NCBI GenBank assembly: GCA_011364975.1
Contig: RDOE01000024.1
Location: 1 to 40,158, forward strand
Direction of reading: 5' to 3'
Origin: Promethearchaeota archaeon
GTDB lineage: Archaea; Asgardarchaeota; Lokiarchaeia; Sigyniarchaeales; SOKP01
DNA: 40,158 nucleotides
Part shown: positions 17,841 through 26,779 of the stretch, one piece after another
Numbering within the stretch: position 1 is the stretch's first letter
Layout of the letters: each line of letters begins with the position of its first letter
Program-made: the position numbers and the translations under genes
The notes under the pieces: generated by a model
Database searches by the model: none
What the model saw: the letters and a program-made list of their open reading frames with translations, nothing else
What the model was told of the DNA's origin: nothing

Positions 17841-19232
17841 ATGATAAAGAATACAAATAATTTAGGTGTCTTTTTTAATCCAAAATCAATTGCAATAATT
17901 GGAGCATCTGATACATTAAAATTTGGATATGCTATGACTAATTACTTATTAAATTCTGAATTTAAAACTTATCCTGTTAATATTAAAAAAAGGGAGATTT
18001 TGGGGCATAAAGCCTTTAAAAGTATTATCGATATACCTGATAATATTGAACTTGCAATTATAATAGTACCAAATGATCAGGTTTTAGATGCTGTAAAAGA
18101 TTGTGTAAAGAAACAAGTTAAAGGTATTATCATCGAAACTGCAGGTTTCGCTGAAACAGGAATAGAAAAATATATAAAAATCCAACAAGAAATTGAAAAA
18201 ATTGCCCATGAGACTAAAATCAGGATCATAGGACCAAATTGTGTGGGAATAACTAATTTTAAAAACAAATTTACGACTACAGAAATAGAATTTACTAAGG
18301 TGCTAGATGCAGGGAAAATTTCTATTATTGCTCAATCCGGAGTACTAGGAAACATTTTCATCGATTGGGGGGCCAGTCAGAAGATAGCTTTCTCCAAATC
18401 GATAACACTTGGCAATAAAGTAGATGTTGATGAAGTGGATATGTTAGAGTTTTTGGAAAATGACGCTGATACAGAAGTAATTGCTCTTTACCTAGAAGGT
18501 GTGAAACGAGGGAAAAAATTACTTGAAGTTTTAAGAAAGCTCACTAAACCAGTCATTATCTTAAAAAATGGAAGAAGTGAAATAGGATCCAATGCCATTA
18601 AAAGTCACACGGGTTCAATCGCTGGAGATGATAAAATATTTGATGCTATTTTCAAACAATTTTCTGGTATATATCGCGTTAATAATTTTTTCGAGATGTT
18701 TGATATAGCACAAGTATTTGCTACTCAACCATTAATACCAGGAAAGAACATAGCAATAATTACAGCTTCCGGAAGCTTAGGTGCTTTGGCTTGTGATGAA
18801 ATAGAAAAGGTAGGGCTAAATTTAGCTCCTTTAAACGTATCAACAAAGGAAAATATGAAACTTATAGCTCCTAATTGGACATCACTGCGAAATCCCGTGG
18901 ATTTAGGGCCATCATTATTAATGACATTTAAACCAGCGCTGGAAGCATTAATGAATGATGAAAATGTTGATGCCATACTATATATCTTTACAGTTCCCCG
19001 AAAACCGTTAGAAGATTTTTCAATACCTATAACTCCTCAATTAAGTGAAATTAGAAACTATGTGAAGCGATTTAAAAAACCGCTTATAATTTGTGTATTT
19101 GGTTCACGTTGGGTATTAGACTATTTCTTGAAGGATTCAACAAAATATCAAATCCCAATAATGACCAGGGTTGACCATGCAATTAAGGCATTTAAAGTAA
19201 TGTATGACTTTAAAAATCGTAATAAATCATAA
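17841..19232 (+). CDS. ADP-forming acyl-CoA synthetase alpha subunit (CoA-binding)
   Basis: This 463-residue protein has the alpha-subunit layout of ADP-forming acetyl-CoA synthetase (ACD). An N-terminal CoA-binding domain (FNPKSIAIIGASDTLKFG) is followed by two succinyl-CoA ligase-like domains with IIGPNCVGI, IAQSGVLGN and KSHTGSIAGDD. H256 in the last motif matches the histidine that carries phosphate in characterised archaeal ACD alpha subunits. The reaction turns acyl-CoA, ADP and phosphate into acid, CoA and ATP, a main archaeal route to ATP from sugar or amino-acid breakdown. No ATP-grasp beta subunit lies next to it, so the partner must be encoded elsewhere or this is an ACD paralogue. 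A weak hairpin (CAACC/GGTTG) sits just after the stop. Confidence 0.85.
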   Translation: MIKNTNNLGVFFNPKSIAIIGASDTLKFGYAMTNYLLNSEFKTYPVNIKKREILGHKAFKSIIDIPDNIELAIIIVPNDQVLDAVKDCVKKQVKGIIIETAGFAETGIEKYIKIQQEIEKIAHETKIRIIGPNCVGITNFKNKFTTTEIEFTKVLDAGKISIIAQSGVLGNIFIDWGASQKIAFSKSITLGNKVDVDEVDMLEFLENDADTEVIALYLEGVKRGKKLLEVLRKLTKPVIILKNGRSEIGSNAIKSHTGSIAGDDKIFDAIFKQFSGIYRVNNFFEMFDIAQVFATQPLIPGKNIAIITASGSLGALACDEIEKVGLNLAPLNVSTKENMKLIAPNWTSLRNPVDLGPSLLMTFKPALEALMNDENVDAILYIFTVPRKPLEDFSIPITPQLSEIRNYVKRFKKPLIICVFGSRWVLDYFLKDSTKYQIPIMTRVDHAIKAFKVMYDFKNRNKS

Positions 19233-19378
19233 AATAATCTGATCAACCACTCAATTTCGGTTGTTCAATTCTTCAAATTATTATTTCAGAAATTGGACTC
19301 CAAATTGTTTATTATTAAGAGAGAACAGACTTTACTTAAGAAAAATAAAACTTAATTTAAATTTATGGTGATAATAAG

Positions 19379-19894
19379 ATGGTAGACTGGGAACAAATTG
19401 CTGAGCAAGCCTCCTATATATGGGAAGATTTTATTGGATGGTTTTTAAGTATTCCAATTGAAGCTCAGATCTTAGTTATAATTGGCGCAGTAGCGGCAGT
19501 TATTTTAGCAGGAATAATTGTATATTTTGTATTAAAGGGAGTTGCCTATTTAATTTATTACATACTTAAAGGAGTTTATTTACTTTTAAAAGGAATATTT
19601 ATCGGGTTATACAAATTATTTGAGGAAATTTATTACGCAGTTTCTGGGAAACAAAGACCCCCTAAAGAAGTTATAGAAGAACAAGTTCAAGTTCCTGCTT
19701 ATAAGGAACCAATGCAAGAAAAAGCTGTTCAGAAAGAATATCAACTTATTCAACAAAATGTGATGTTTTGTTCTGAATGTGGTAGTAAATTCACTGAAAG
19801 AATGCATGAACAAATTTATCAAAATGGCGTTGCCTACTGTGTAAACTGTGGAAAGGGATATAGACTCCATGAAATAGAAGTATCTCACTATTAA
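19379..19894 (+). CDS. Membrane protein with C-terminal zinc ribbon
   Basis: This 171-residue protein has an acidic, Trp-containing N-terminus and a strong hydrophobic segment (about 30-58, IEAQILVIIGAVAAVILAG). A second, amphipathic hydrophobic stretch follows (about 59-85). A Gln/Glu/Lys-rich linker leads to a C-terminal zinc ribbon with C-x2-C (FCSECGSKF) and C-x2-C (YCVNCGKGY) about 23 residues apart. This is a membrane-anchored zinc-ribbon protein with the ribbon probably in the cytoplasm. No named family is recognised. GTGATAATAAG before the ATG gives only a weak ribosome binding site. Confidence 0.72.
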   Translation: MVDWEQIAEQASYIWEDFIGWFLSIPIEAQILVIIGAVAAVILAGIIVYFVLKGVAYLIYYILKGVYLLLKGIFIGLYKLFEEIYYAVSGKQRPPKEVIEEQVQVPAYKEPMQEKAVQKEYQLIQQNVMFCSECGSKFTERMHEQIYQNGVAYCVNCGKGYRLHEIEVSHY

Positions 19895-20024
19895 TTATTT
19901 TCTTTTCTTTTTTTATCTTATTTTTTAAATAAAAGTAAAATTTAATTTTATAATGAAGAAATATTTTTGCTTTTAATCAAGCTATCTTCTTATAAAGCAA
20001 ACTATATGAGTGTGAGCGTTAATT

Positions 20025-20423
20025 ATGGGAAAAATCTCCAAAAATATGAAAATAACTATCTTAATTGTGGCAATTGCATTCTTTGTGTTTGCCTGGTTAT
20101 ACTTAGTTAATACAAATGTGTATTTAGAAACAATGACTTGGCCTTATAACGATCCCTACTATCCTAGGGCTTTCGGGATTAACTTATTAGTACTTGGAAT
20201 TTTCCTCATTATTTCTTTTTTCAGAAATGAATGGAATCAAGCCAAAATAATTATAGAAATTGTGCTTGTATGGAGCTCCTTAATTTTAATGGCAAATTTA
20301 ATAGAAATTTCTGTGTTATCTCTTCCTTTAGGAGTCATAGTAACCACGTGGAATAATACAATATTTCTTCTTGTTTTAATTGTGGTTACTTTTTATTTTT
20401 ATTTAAAAGAGTTAAATCAATAA
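20025..20423 (+). CDS. Small four-helix membrane protein
   Basis: This 132-residue protein has about four predicted membrane segments: ILIVAIAFFVFAWLYLV, INLLVLGIFLIISFF, IIIEIVLVWSSLILMANLI and TIFLLVLIVVTFYFYL. The short loops include a conserved-looking MTWPYNDPYYPRAFG after segment 1. No enzyme motif or family is recognised. Its 3' end overlaps the convergent CPBP gene by 12 bases, an overlap that may let the two mRNAs pair. Confidence 0.65.
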   Translation: MGKISKNMKITILIVAIAFFVFAWLYLVNTNVYLETMTWPYNDPYYPRAFGINLLVLGIFLIISFFRNEWNQAKIIIEIVLVWSSLILMANLIEISVLSLPLGVIVTTWNNTIFLLVLIVVTFYFYLKELNQ

Positions 20424-21023
20424 ATCAGGTTTGTTTGATACATGTTTGATTTTTTTAGCTAAACTGTAGTACATTAGAAGCGTTATAGATAAATGGAATG
20501 CTACACAGAAAACTAAACCAAGTGTTATTAAAGTAAAGGAAAGAAGTATGCCCATAAGGAAAGAACCTGCTATGAATATCAATGTTATTCTTAAATTCTT
20601 AAATTTAAACCAAAAATGTAAATGGTAAATTGAGAATATTAGACTGGCTAGTAAAATAATAGAAATAGTATTAAGATTTAATATGGTAATCATAAGCCCT
20701 ATTAAATATAATCTAAAAATTAATTCTTCCATTAACATTGTTAAAGGAAAGAAAAGAAAAAGAATTATCTTGGCTTCATTTTCTAAAAAAGTTGCGGTTA
20801 CATCATGGTTTTTCATCATTTCAATAGCTAATTTATTATAACCATATCTCTGAATGAACAAGCCAAAAAGGAAGACCCCAATTAAACCAATAATAATGAC
20901 TAATATAATGGGAGGATTTATTTCTTTGATACAAAGATATTGAGTAAAAAGTCCAAATGATAAAGGAATAAATAAAATTAAGTCTAAAAATGTAATAAAA
21001 ATGTATTTTTTTAAATTCTTCAC
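20412..21023 (-). CDS. CPBP-family (CAAX protease-like) intramembrane protein
   Basis: This 203-residue multi-pass protein carries the three motifs of the CPBP/Rce1 family (Abi). These are EExxxR in MEELIFRLYL, FxxxH in FSIYHLHFW, and a third His in the CVAFHLSITL helix. The Glu and His residues form the active site of these intramembrane metal-independent proteases. The family includes eukaryotic Rce1, which trims prenylated proteins, and bacterial maturation or immunity proteins. The spacing and six or so hydrophobic segments fit. Its substrate is unknown. It ends within the last 12 bases of the convergent membrane-protein gene. Confidence 0.78.
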   Translation of the reverse strand: MKNLKKYIFITFLDLILFIPLSFGLFTQYLCIKEINPPIILVIIIGLIGVFLFGLFIQRYGYNKLAIEMMKNHDVTATFLENEAKIILFLFFPLTMLMEELIFRLYLIGLMITILNLNTISIILLASLIFSIYHLHFWFKFKNLRITLIFIAGSFLMGILLSFTLITLGLVFCVAFHLSITLLMYYSLAKKIKHVSNKPDLLI

Positions 21024-21068
21024 AATCGAAAATCCAGTATAATGTTATACTTATATGTATTAGTTTTT

Positions 21069-21965
21069 TTAAGGATTTACTGAAATTTTATTTTTAAGAT
21101 TTACATCAAAGTAATTAATTACGATATCAAATAAAAAACTCAGATAAACTTTATCAATCTTAATCTTAAATTCGTTATATAAGTAATCTGTAATTACTGT
21201 GTTTATATATTTGTCTTGGCTGACAACCTCATCAAGAATTGACGCAATTATTGAACTTTCGGATTCTTTCTCCTCTTCCTGACTTTGTGTATTAGCAAAA
21301 TCAACAATAGCTTTTGAATAAGTATAAGCTTTATTTATTTCATTTATCAAGGTAATATAACTATATCCTAAATCAAATTCATTAAGAAATTGGTTAACAA
21401 TCTGCCTTTCAACCTTAGCTTTTTTTTCCTCTATAATTTTATAAGGATCTTTTATTACTTTATTTCCTTCTAAAACTAGGCAGTCTTTAAACGATTTTTT
21501 TTCTTTTTTATACTCTTCTTCAGAAATAATAAATAATTCGAAATCAAATGTATTTTTAATAATATAATTGAAGAAATTCTTAATATGGGTATTCAAGAAG
21601 GGTTGATGTGAGATTAGAACAATCTTATTCTTATAGAAAATAGCTCTTAATATGTTACTAAGAAGTGTAAGAGTCATGTTTAATTTAATTAAATCCAAAT
21701 TTAGAATAGCTTTATCTGGTAAACTTATATCTTTAATCTTCTTTTCTTCGGGAAAATCAGGTATTTCAATTTGAAAATCTGCAATAAAGTAATCTCTTAC
21801 AGCAAAATTCTTGTCAATATAAGCAATAAATGAATGTTGGCATACATAATTTGATGTTACATTAACAGCTAGTAAACCACGTGAAGTTGACTTAATAAGA
21901 TCATCAGAAATCTCTATATAACCAGTTTTTTTACATGAAGGGCATATAATTTGAACCGTTGTCAA
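21069..21965 (-). CDS. Zinc-domain protein sharing its N-terminus with the 17153-17668 gene
   Basis: This 298-residue protein opens with a probable zinc domain (IICPSCKKTGYIEI, then YVCQHSFIAYIDKNFAVRDY) parallel to that of the smaller protein 3.4 kb upstream. Residues 95-190 read as an alpha/beta region with a helix then a hydrophobic strand (LSNILRAIFYKNKIVLIS). The C-terminal 100 residues are helical and acidic, with an EEEKESES patch. The helix-strand pattern is loosely like the core of DENN domains, but that is only a pattern match. No catalytic motif is seen. The gene begins 30 bases after the end of a membrane-protein gene on the same strand, so the two may be cotranscribed. Confidence 0.68.
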   Translation of the reverse strand: MTTVQIICPSCKKTGYIEISDDLIKSTSRGLLAVNVTSNYVCQHSFIAYIDKNFAVRDYFIADFQIEIPDFPEEKKIKDISLPDKAILNLDLIKLNMTLTLLSNILRAIFYKNKIVLISHQPFLNTHIKNFFNYIIKNTFDFELFIISEEEYKKEKKSFKDCLVLEGNKVIKDPYKIIEEKKAKVERQIVNQFLNEFDLGYSYITLINEINKAYTYSKAIVDFANTQSQEEEKESESSIIASILDEVVSQDKYINTVITDYLYNEFKIKIDKVYLSFLFDIVINYFDVNLKNKISVNP

Positions 21966-21995
21966 TTAAAACTCACCATTTAGACAATAAGAATA

Positions 21996-22724
21996 TTAGA
22001 AATAAATTTTCATTGAACTGGAGGTAATAATAACCAAACCACTAATTTTTATTATCAAGGAAGCTAAGAAAATTACGAATCTAAACTCTACTCCAAAAAA
22101 CGCCTGAAGTGGGGCAACGATGAATTCACTTTCTATAATTGAGCCAAAAAAATAACAAATTGCTCCTAAAACAAATATAAACGAAACCTTACGTAATTCT
22201 GGTCTCTTTATTCCAATATATATGAATAAAGCAGGAATAAGGACCATTACTAATGAACCTAACATTCCGACTGCCGAAATTAATTGGAAATCTTCAGCTG
22301 TAAACACAGGGTAAATTATTTGGAATAATGCTACTCCAAGCAAAAAGTACGCTAAAAATCCTTTAAATTTGAATCTAAGCATTTTTCTATCTATAATGAA
22401 TAGGAGTATTACAAAACTTAAGGAAGAAATAAAACTCGCAATCTTCCAGTAGATAACGTTAGGAAATATATGGAGGAGGGCTTGATCGTATAATGTCAAA
22501 TAAAAATCAAAGTAAAAATAGATTAATCTTGAGATTAACAATCCCAACATTAAAATAAAGATTCCAAAGATAAAATTGATTTCAAATTTACCTCTCTCTT
22601 TTCTCTTTTTCAATACTCTGCTTCCTAAGTAAATGGTTAATAAGAATTTAGAAATTAGGAGTAAAATTGTTAATGTGAATAGTAAATTGTATTCAAAACT
22701 ATAAGGAATTAATGTCATAATCAT
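21996..22724 (-). CDS. Seven-helix membrane protein of unknown function
   Basis: This 242-residue protein has about seven hydrophobic segments with short polar loops, and positive residues (KKRKERGK) after the first segment. The arrangement is that of a seven-helix membrane protein, but no retinal-binding Lys motif or other family signature is seen. It lies 30 bases upstream of the zinc-domain gene on the same strand, so an operon of membrane protein plus zinc-domain protein is likely. Confidence 0.65.
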   Translation of the reverse strand: MIMTLIPYSFEYNLLFTLTILLLISKFLLTIYLGSRVLKKRKERGKFEINFIFGIFILMLGLLISRLIYFYFDFYLTLYDQALLHIFPNVIYWKIASFISSLSFVILLFIIDRKMLRFKFKGFLAYFLLGVALFQIIYPVFTAEDFQLISAVGMLGSLVMVLIPALFIYIGIKRPELRKVSFIFVLGAICYFFGSIIESEFIVAPLQAFFGVEFRFVIFLASLIIKISGLVIITSSSMKIYF

Positions 22725-22873
22725 CTGATATTCTAAATCAACAACTTATTTTACATTATTATAAAAGATTCTTTATTTATTCTTTTTCAAAATAAAAAAA
22801 TTATTAATTTATAAATATAAACCGAGTTTCTTTATCATAGGTTAATAAATTTTAAAATATACTATATACAGGA

Positions 22874-24409
22874 ATGTCTAAAATGACTGAAATTTATCAA
22901 AAGTTATTAAATCTCGTAAATAAGAATAGAATTTCAAACAACATTTATGTAAGGCATGCTTATTCCAGGAATGTCGATATTTTATTACAAGGAATCCCAG
23001 ATATAGTGATCCGTCCTACTAGTGTTGAAGAAATTTCTGAAATTCTTAAAGTAGCGAATGAAGAAAATGTTGCTATAATTCCTCGGGGAGGCGGTGATTG
23101 CGAGTTTGGGGGGAGTAAACCTATTAACAATGGTGGAATTGTGCTTGATCTTAAAGCAATGGATAGGATTATTAATCTCGATCAGGATAATCTCTTAGTG
23201 ACCGTTGAAGCAGGGATTTCATGGGCTAAATTAAATGAATATTTATGCCATTTTGGGCTTTATACCGGATGTATGGGGCCAGGCTCCGGTATGACAGCAT
23301 CCATTGGAGGAGGTATATCTCATCATTCGGTTGGAGGAGGTGGTTGTGCAAAATATGGTGCCTGTACTAATCAGTTAGTTTCATTGGAAGTTGTATTACC
23401 TACGGGTGATATTATAGAAACTGGTTCTTCTTCAAACAAATTCACAAAAAATCCTTTTAATAGATTTGGAAATGGACCTGATTTAATGGGCTTATTTTGC
23501 GGAGATAATGGTATTTATGGCATTAAAACCAAGATTACGTTGAAAGTATTTCCTAAACCAGAATATGCTACCTATAAGACTTTTCAATTACCAAGAAAAG
23601 AAAGAGAAGTCTCAGCTAATATTATGATGCAAGTTAGACAAAAGGGGATTGATGTATATGATTTAATGTATATTATGGATCTTTTAGTACGAGTTACGAC
23701 TCAAGAAAAATTCATGCCGTTATGGGAACACCTAAAAAAGAAACGAGGAGTCATCTTCTATACAATAGAAGCTAATTCAGAGCAACAATTAGAACAGGAA
23801 GTTAAAAAACTAGATAATATTATGAAAAACAATAACTGTGAGGACTTAGGACCAGAAATTTCCGATGGCAATATAGCAAAATGGCATTATACTGAACAAG
23901 GACATTGGCAATTTTATCATAATCTATGGGGTATTTTTCCAACTATGCAACCTTTATCTGCAGAATGCTTTGCTCCAATCAATAAGTATCCTATGATTCT
24001 GGATGACATAGACCAATGGGATCAAGAACATAATGCAGATATACAAAAAATTTTTGAAATTACTAAAACAAGGCCAATCGTGGGGAGTGGACCAGTAGTA
24101 TTGATTGATGGAAATAATGTTGAAATCACCTGTGGATTTACAAGTTTTTGGAAATATTTCGATGGTAAGCTCCATGATATTATTGAAGAGACAAATTATA
24201 AATTGTGGAGCTCAATATTAGAACGAGTGACTAAGCACGGAGTTCAGTGGTATATGATGGGTGATTATATGTCTCGCCTTATGGTTGATATTGGCGCTTA
24301 TTCAAATGAATATTACCAACTAATGAAATCTATTAAAAAAGTGGTCGATCCCAATATGATATTAAGCAGAGGAAAATTTAATTTCTGGGGTGATAATCGA
24401 AGTGAGTGA
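22874..24409 (+). CDS. GlcD-like FAD-binding oxidase (module 2)
   Basis: This 511-residue protein is a second FAD-linked oxidase. The FAD domain contains IVIRPTSVEEISEIL, IIPRGGGDCEFGGS, VLDLKAMDRI and VEAGISWAKLNEYL. A long Gly-rich loop (SIGGGISHHSVGGGG) follows. The C-terminus, VVDPNMILSRGKFNF, again matches the family's usual end. The FAD loop (PRGGGDCEFGG) is closer to classical GlcD than that of module 1. 2-hydroxy acids are the usual substrates of the family, and the actual substrate is unknown. The stop overlaps the start region of the partner iron-sulfur gene, so the two are probably translationally coupled. A TATA-like stretch (ATACTATATA) lies just upstream. Confidence 0.85.
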   Translation: MSKMTEIYQKLLNLVNKNRISNNIYVRHAYSRNVDILLQGIPDIVIRPTSVEEISEILKVANEENVAIIPRGGGDCEFGGSKPINNGGIVLDLKAMDRIINLDQDNLLVTVEAGISWAKLNEYLCHFGLYTGCMGPGSGMTASIGGGISHHSVGGGGCAKYGACTNQLVSLEVVLPTGDIIETGSSSNKFTKNPFNRFGNGPDLMGLFCGDNGIYGIKTKITLKVFPKPEYATYKTFQLPRKEREVSANIMMQVRQKGIDVYDLMYIMDLLVRVTTQEKFMPLWEHLKKKRGVIFYTIEANSEQQLEQEVKKLDNIMKNNNCEDLGPEISDGNIAKWHYTEQGHWQFYHNLWGIFPTMQPLSAECFAPINKYPMILDDIDQWDQEHNADIQKIFEITKTRPIVGSGPVVLIDGNNVEITCGFTSFWKYFDGKLHDIIEETNYKLWSSILERVTKHGVQWYMMGDYMSRLMVDIGAYSNEYYQLMKSIKKVVDPNMILSRGKFNFWGDNRSE

Positions 24410-25637
24410 ATTAAAGCATTTAAAGGAACAATGGAAAGCTATCTTCTCATGCATGGGCTGCGGAGATTGTGGGTATTCTATTCGAACAGCAGTGGGAAGA
24501 TATTTGACCTGTGCTGTAAAGGAAGCAAAAGGAGAAGAAGCATTTGAGCTTAGCTTTTCTAGAGGTAGGATGAATGTGCTTAGATCTATTTTAGAGGGAA
24601 AAATTCCTTTAAGCAGAGAATTAGCGGAATGGATATATGAATGTTCGGAATGTGGTAATTGTACTGAAGCCTGCCATATGACTCAAAATGACCAAATTAT
24701 CTTGCCAACCTGTAATTGGATTGATCATGTAAAAGTTTGGGATGCCCTAAGAAAAGACTTAGTAGAGGCAGGTTTTGCCCCATTGGAACGACATCATCAA
24801 CTTATAGATTATATGATAAATGATTCTATGAATAACCCTTATGGAGAGACCAAGGAAACTAAAAATCAATGGGTAAATCAATTTCCAGAAATTAAAGAAA
24901 AGGGGGATTTTGTATTTTTCGGAGGCTGTACTATGCCTTTAAGGCAACTAGATACATTAAAGAGTATGATGCTGATATTAAAAGCAGCAGGAAAAGATAT
25001 AGCATTCTCAAAAGATGAATGGTGCTGTGGTTCCATTACTTTGCGAATTGGTGATGAAAAACCCATATTTGAGTATATTAATCACAATGTTGAGATATTC
25101 AAGAATTTAGGCGCAAAAACTATATTTACAGCTTGTGCAGGCTGTTATCGCACTTGGAAAAAAGACTATCCCGAATTATTAGGACAACAATTACCTTTTG
25201 AAGTTAAACATATTACAGAGATTATAGTGGAATTATTAAGAAACAATCAAATCCCATTCAAGCAAATTGATCGTAAACCTGTAAAGGTCACATATCATGA
25301 TCCTTGTCACCTTGGACGTCATATGGGGCTATATGAGATTCCACGGGAATTAATTTCGAAAATACCTGGTGTTGAACTCATCGAAATGAAAAGGAATAAA
25401 AAGAATGCATGGTGCTGCGGTGCAGGAGGAGGAATTAAAAGCCAATTCCCTGAATTAGCCATTGATATATCTAAAGAACGAATAAGGGAAGCAATGGAAA
25501 CTGGTGCAGAAATCTTAACTACAAGCTGTCCGTTTTGCCTAGGAAATTTAACTGATGCTTACGAAACATTGGAACTGGAAGAGAAGGAAAAAATTAAAGT
25601 TATGGATATTCTCGATTTAATAGCTTCAAAAATATAA
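24402..25637 (+). CDS. GlcF/HdrD-like CCG-domain iron-sulfur protein (module 2)
   Basis: This protein of about 411 residues has N-terminal cluster motifs C-x2-C-x2-C (FSCMGCGDCG, Cys 17, 20 and 23) and CSECGNCTEACH. Two CCG domains follow, marked by GGCTMPLRQ with EWCCGSITLR, and by YHDPCHLGRH with AWCCGAGGGIK. It is about 95 residues shorter than the module 1 protein because it lacks the charged insert between the CCG domains. I place the start at GTG 24402 because GGGGTGAT, a good ribosome binding site, ends about six bases before it. GTG 24390 in the same frame is an alternative. The gene overlaps the FAD oxidase by eight bases. It should relay electrons from that enzyme to an unknown acceptor. 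Confidence 0.85.
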   Translation: MSELKHLKEQWKAIFSCMGCGDCGYSIRTAVGRYLTCAVKEAKGEEAFELSFSRGRMNVLRSILEGKIPLSRELAEWIYECSECGNCTEACHMTQNDQIILPTCNWIDHVKVWDALRKDLVEAGFAPLERHHQLIDYMINDSMNNPYGETKETKNQWVNQFPEIKEKGDFVFFGGCTMPLRQLDTLKSMMLILKAAGKDIAFSKDEWCCGSITLRIGDEKPIFEYINHNVEIFKNLGAKTIFTACAGCYRTWKKDYPELLGQQLPFEVKHITEIIVELLRNNQIPFKQIDRKPVKVTYHDPCHLGRHMGLYEIPRELISKIPGVELIEMKRNKKNAWCCGAGGGIKSQFPELAIDISKERIREAMETGAEILTTSCPFCLGNLTDAYETLELEEKEKIKVMDILDLIASKI

Positions 25638-25676
25638 ATCAAAATTTTAATTTTTTTTTATATGTTTTAATTTCTC

Positions 25677-26684
25677 TCAAGGGTTTTTCTTAGAATATGC
25701 CTCTAAAACAAACTCAACAGCTCTTTTGCCATCATTAAAATCGGGGCGTTCTTGCTTTTTATTTACAACACATCTTACAAAATGATCAATTAATAAATGT
25801 TGCCCTATGCTATTTCTTGAAGCTCTTGTTTTTAAATATAGTTTGATATTTTGATTTGATTTTAGTATTTTGGGGTTAAATGATATAGGGTCAGGAGAAT
25901 GGAGATCAAATCTCATGGTCCCTTTTTTCCCAAATATTTCTAATACATCAGAAGGTGCATTACACCATGAAACGGTTATAACTCCTAATACACCATTTTG
26001 GAATCTAATTAAAACACTACAATTATCTTCGTTAGCTATATCCTTACATGAAGTATTATAACTATAACCCTCAACTTTAGAATATTCACCTACTAAATAG
26101 CGGAGTAGGTCAATTGAATGTACTCCTAGATCCATAAGTACCCCACCACCCGCTTTATCAGCATTAAAAAACCATTTTTCTTTTGATAAAGGTTTCCAAG
26201 AAGTATAAGGACCATAATGACTGAATATATGTCTAACAGTATTAATTTCTCCAATAATATTATTATCGATGATAGTTTTTACAAGGGGTAAATGGGGATT
26301 ATATCTTTTCTGAAAAGAAGCAAAATATATTAAATTGCTTTTCTTAAGCACTCCTTCGATACTATTTAGCTCTTGATGAGATATTGCAATAGGTTTTTCA
26401 CATAAGATATTACAACCATGCTTTATTGCCTTTATTGTCATTTCAGCATGTAAATAGTTAGGAGAACAAATTGAAACTATATCCAAGTTTTCATTCTCCA
26501 ACATTAATTTCCAATTATCACCCCAATACACTCCAGGTATATTAAACTTCTCAGAAGCTCTTTTTGCACTTGCTTCAGTACCAGAAGCTACAGCAACTAA
26601 TTGACAATTATCATTTTTAATATAACCAGATAGGTGGATATTTCCAAATCCTCCAGCACCTATCAATCCTACCTTCAATTTCAT
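25677..26684 (-). CDS. Gfo/Idh/MocA-family NAD(P)-dependent oxidoreductase
   Basis: This 335-residue protein has an N-terminal Rossmann fold (VGLIGAGGFGNIHL), the family motif CEKPIA near residue 95, and a GGGVLMDLGVHSIDLLRY segment. The Asp and His of that segment are typical substrate-site residues. Family members oxidise sugars, inositols or sugar derivatives with NAD(P). The specific substrate cannot be told. It is monocistronic on the minus strand, convergent with the iron-sulfur gene (40 bases apart) and divergent from the aminotransferase gene (95 bases). Sharing a promoter region with the aminotransferase hints at linked use, for example making an amino sugar or degrading one. Confidence 0.88.
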   Translation of the reverse strand: MKLKVGLIGAGGFGNIHLSGYIKNDNCQLVAVASGTEASAKRASEKFNIPGVYWGDNWKLMLENENLDIVSICSPNYLHAEMTIKAIKHGCNILCEKPIAISHQELNSIEGVLKKSNLIYFASFQKRYNPHLPLVKTIIDNNIIGEINTVRHIFSHYGPYTSWKPLSKEKWFFNADKAGGGVLMDLGVHSIDLLRYLVGEYSKVEGYSYNTSCKDIANEDNCSVLIRFQNGVLGVITVSWCNAPSDVLEIFGKKGTMRFDLHSPDPISFNPKILKSNQNIKLYLKTRASRNSIGQHLLIDHFVRCVVNKKQERPDFNDGKRAVEFVLEAYSKKNP

Positions 26685-26779
26685 AATTATACTTTTAAAT
26701 ATGCATTAATCCTATTAATTTACAATAATTATCATAAAAGATAAGCATTTCATAATTTAATAGAAAATCCAACTGATTA

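Noticed and set aside
19244..19266. CAACC/GGTTG hairpin after the acyl-CoA synthetase gene as a terminator
   Set aside because: The stem is only five bp, and no T-tract follows.
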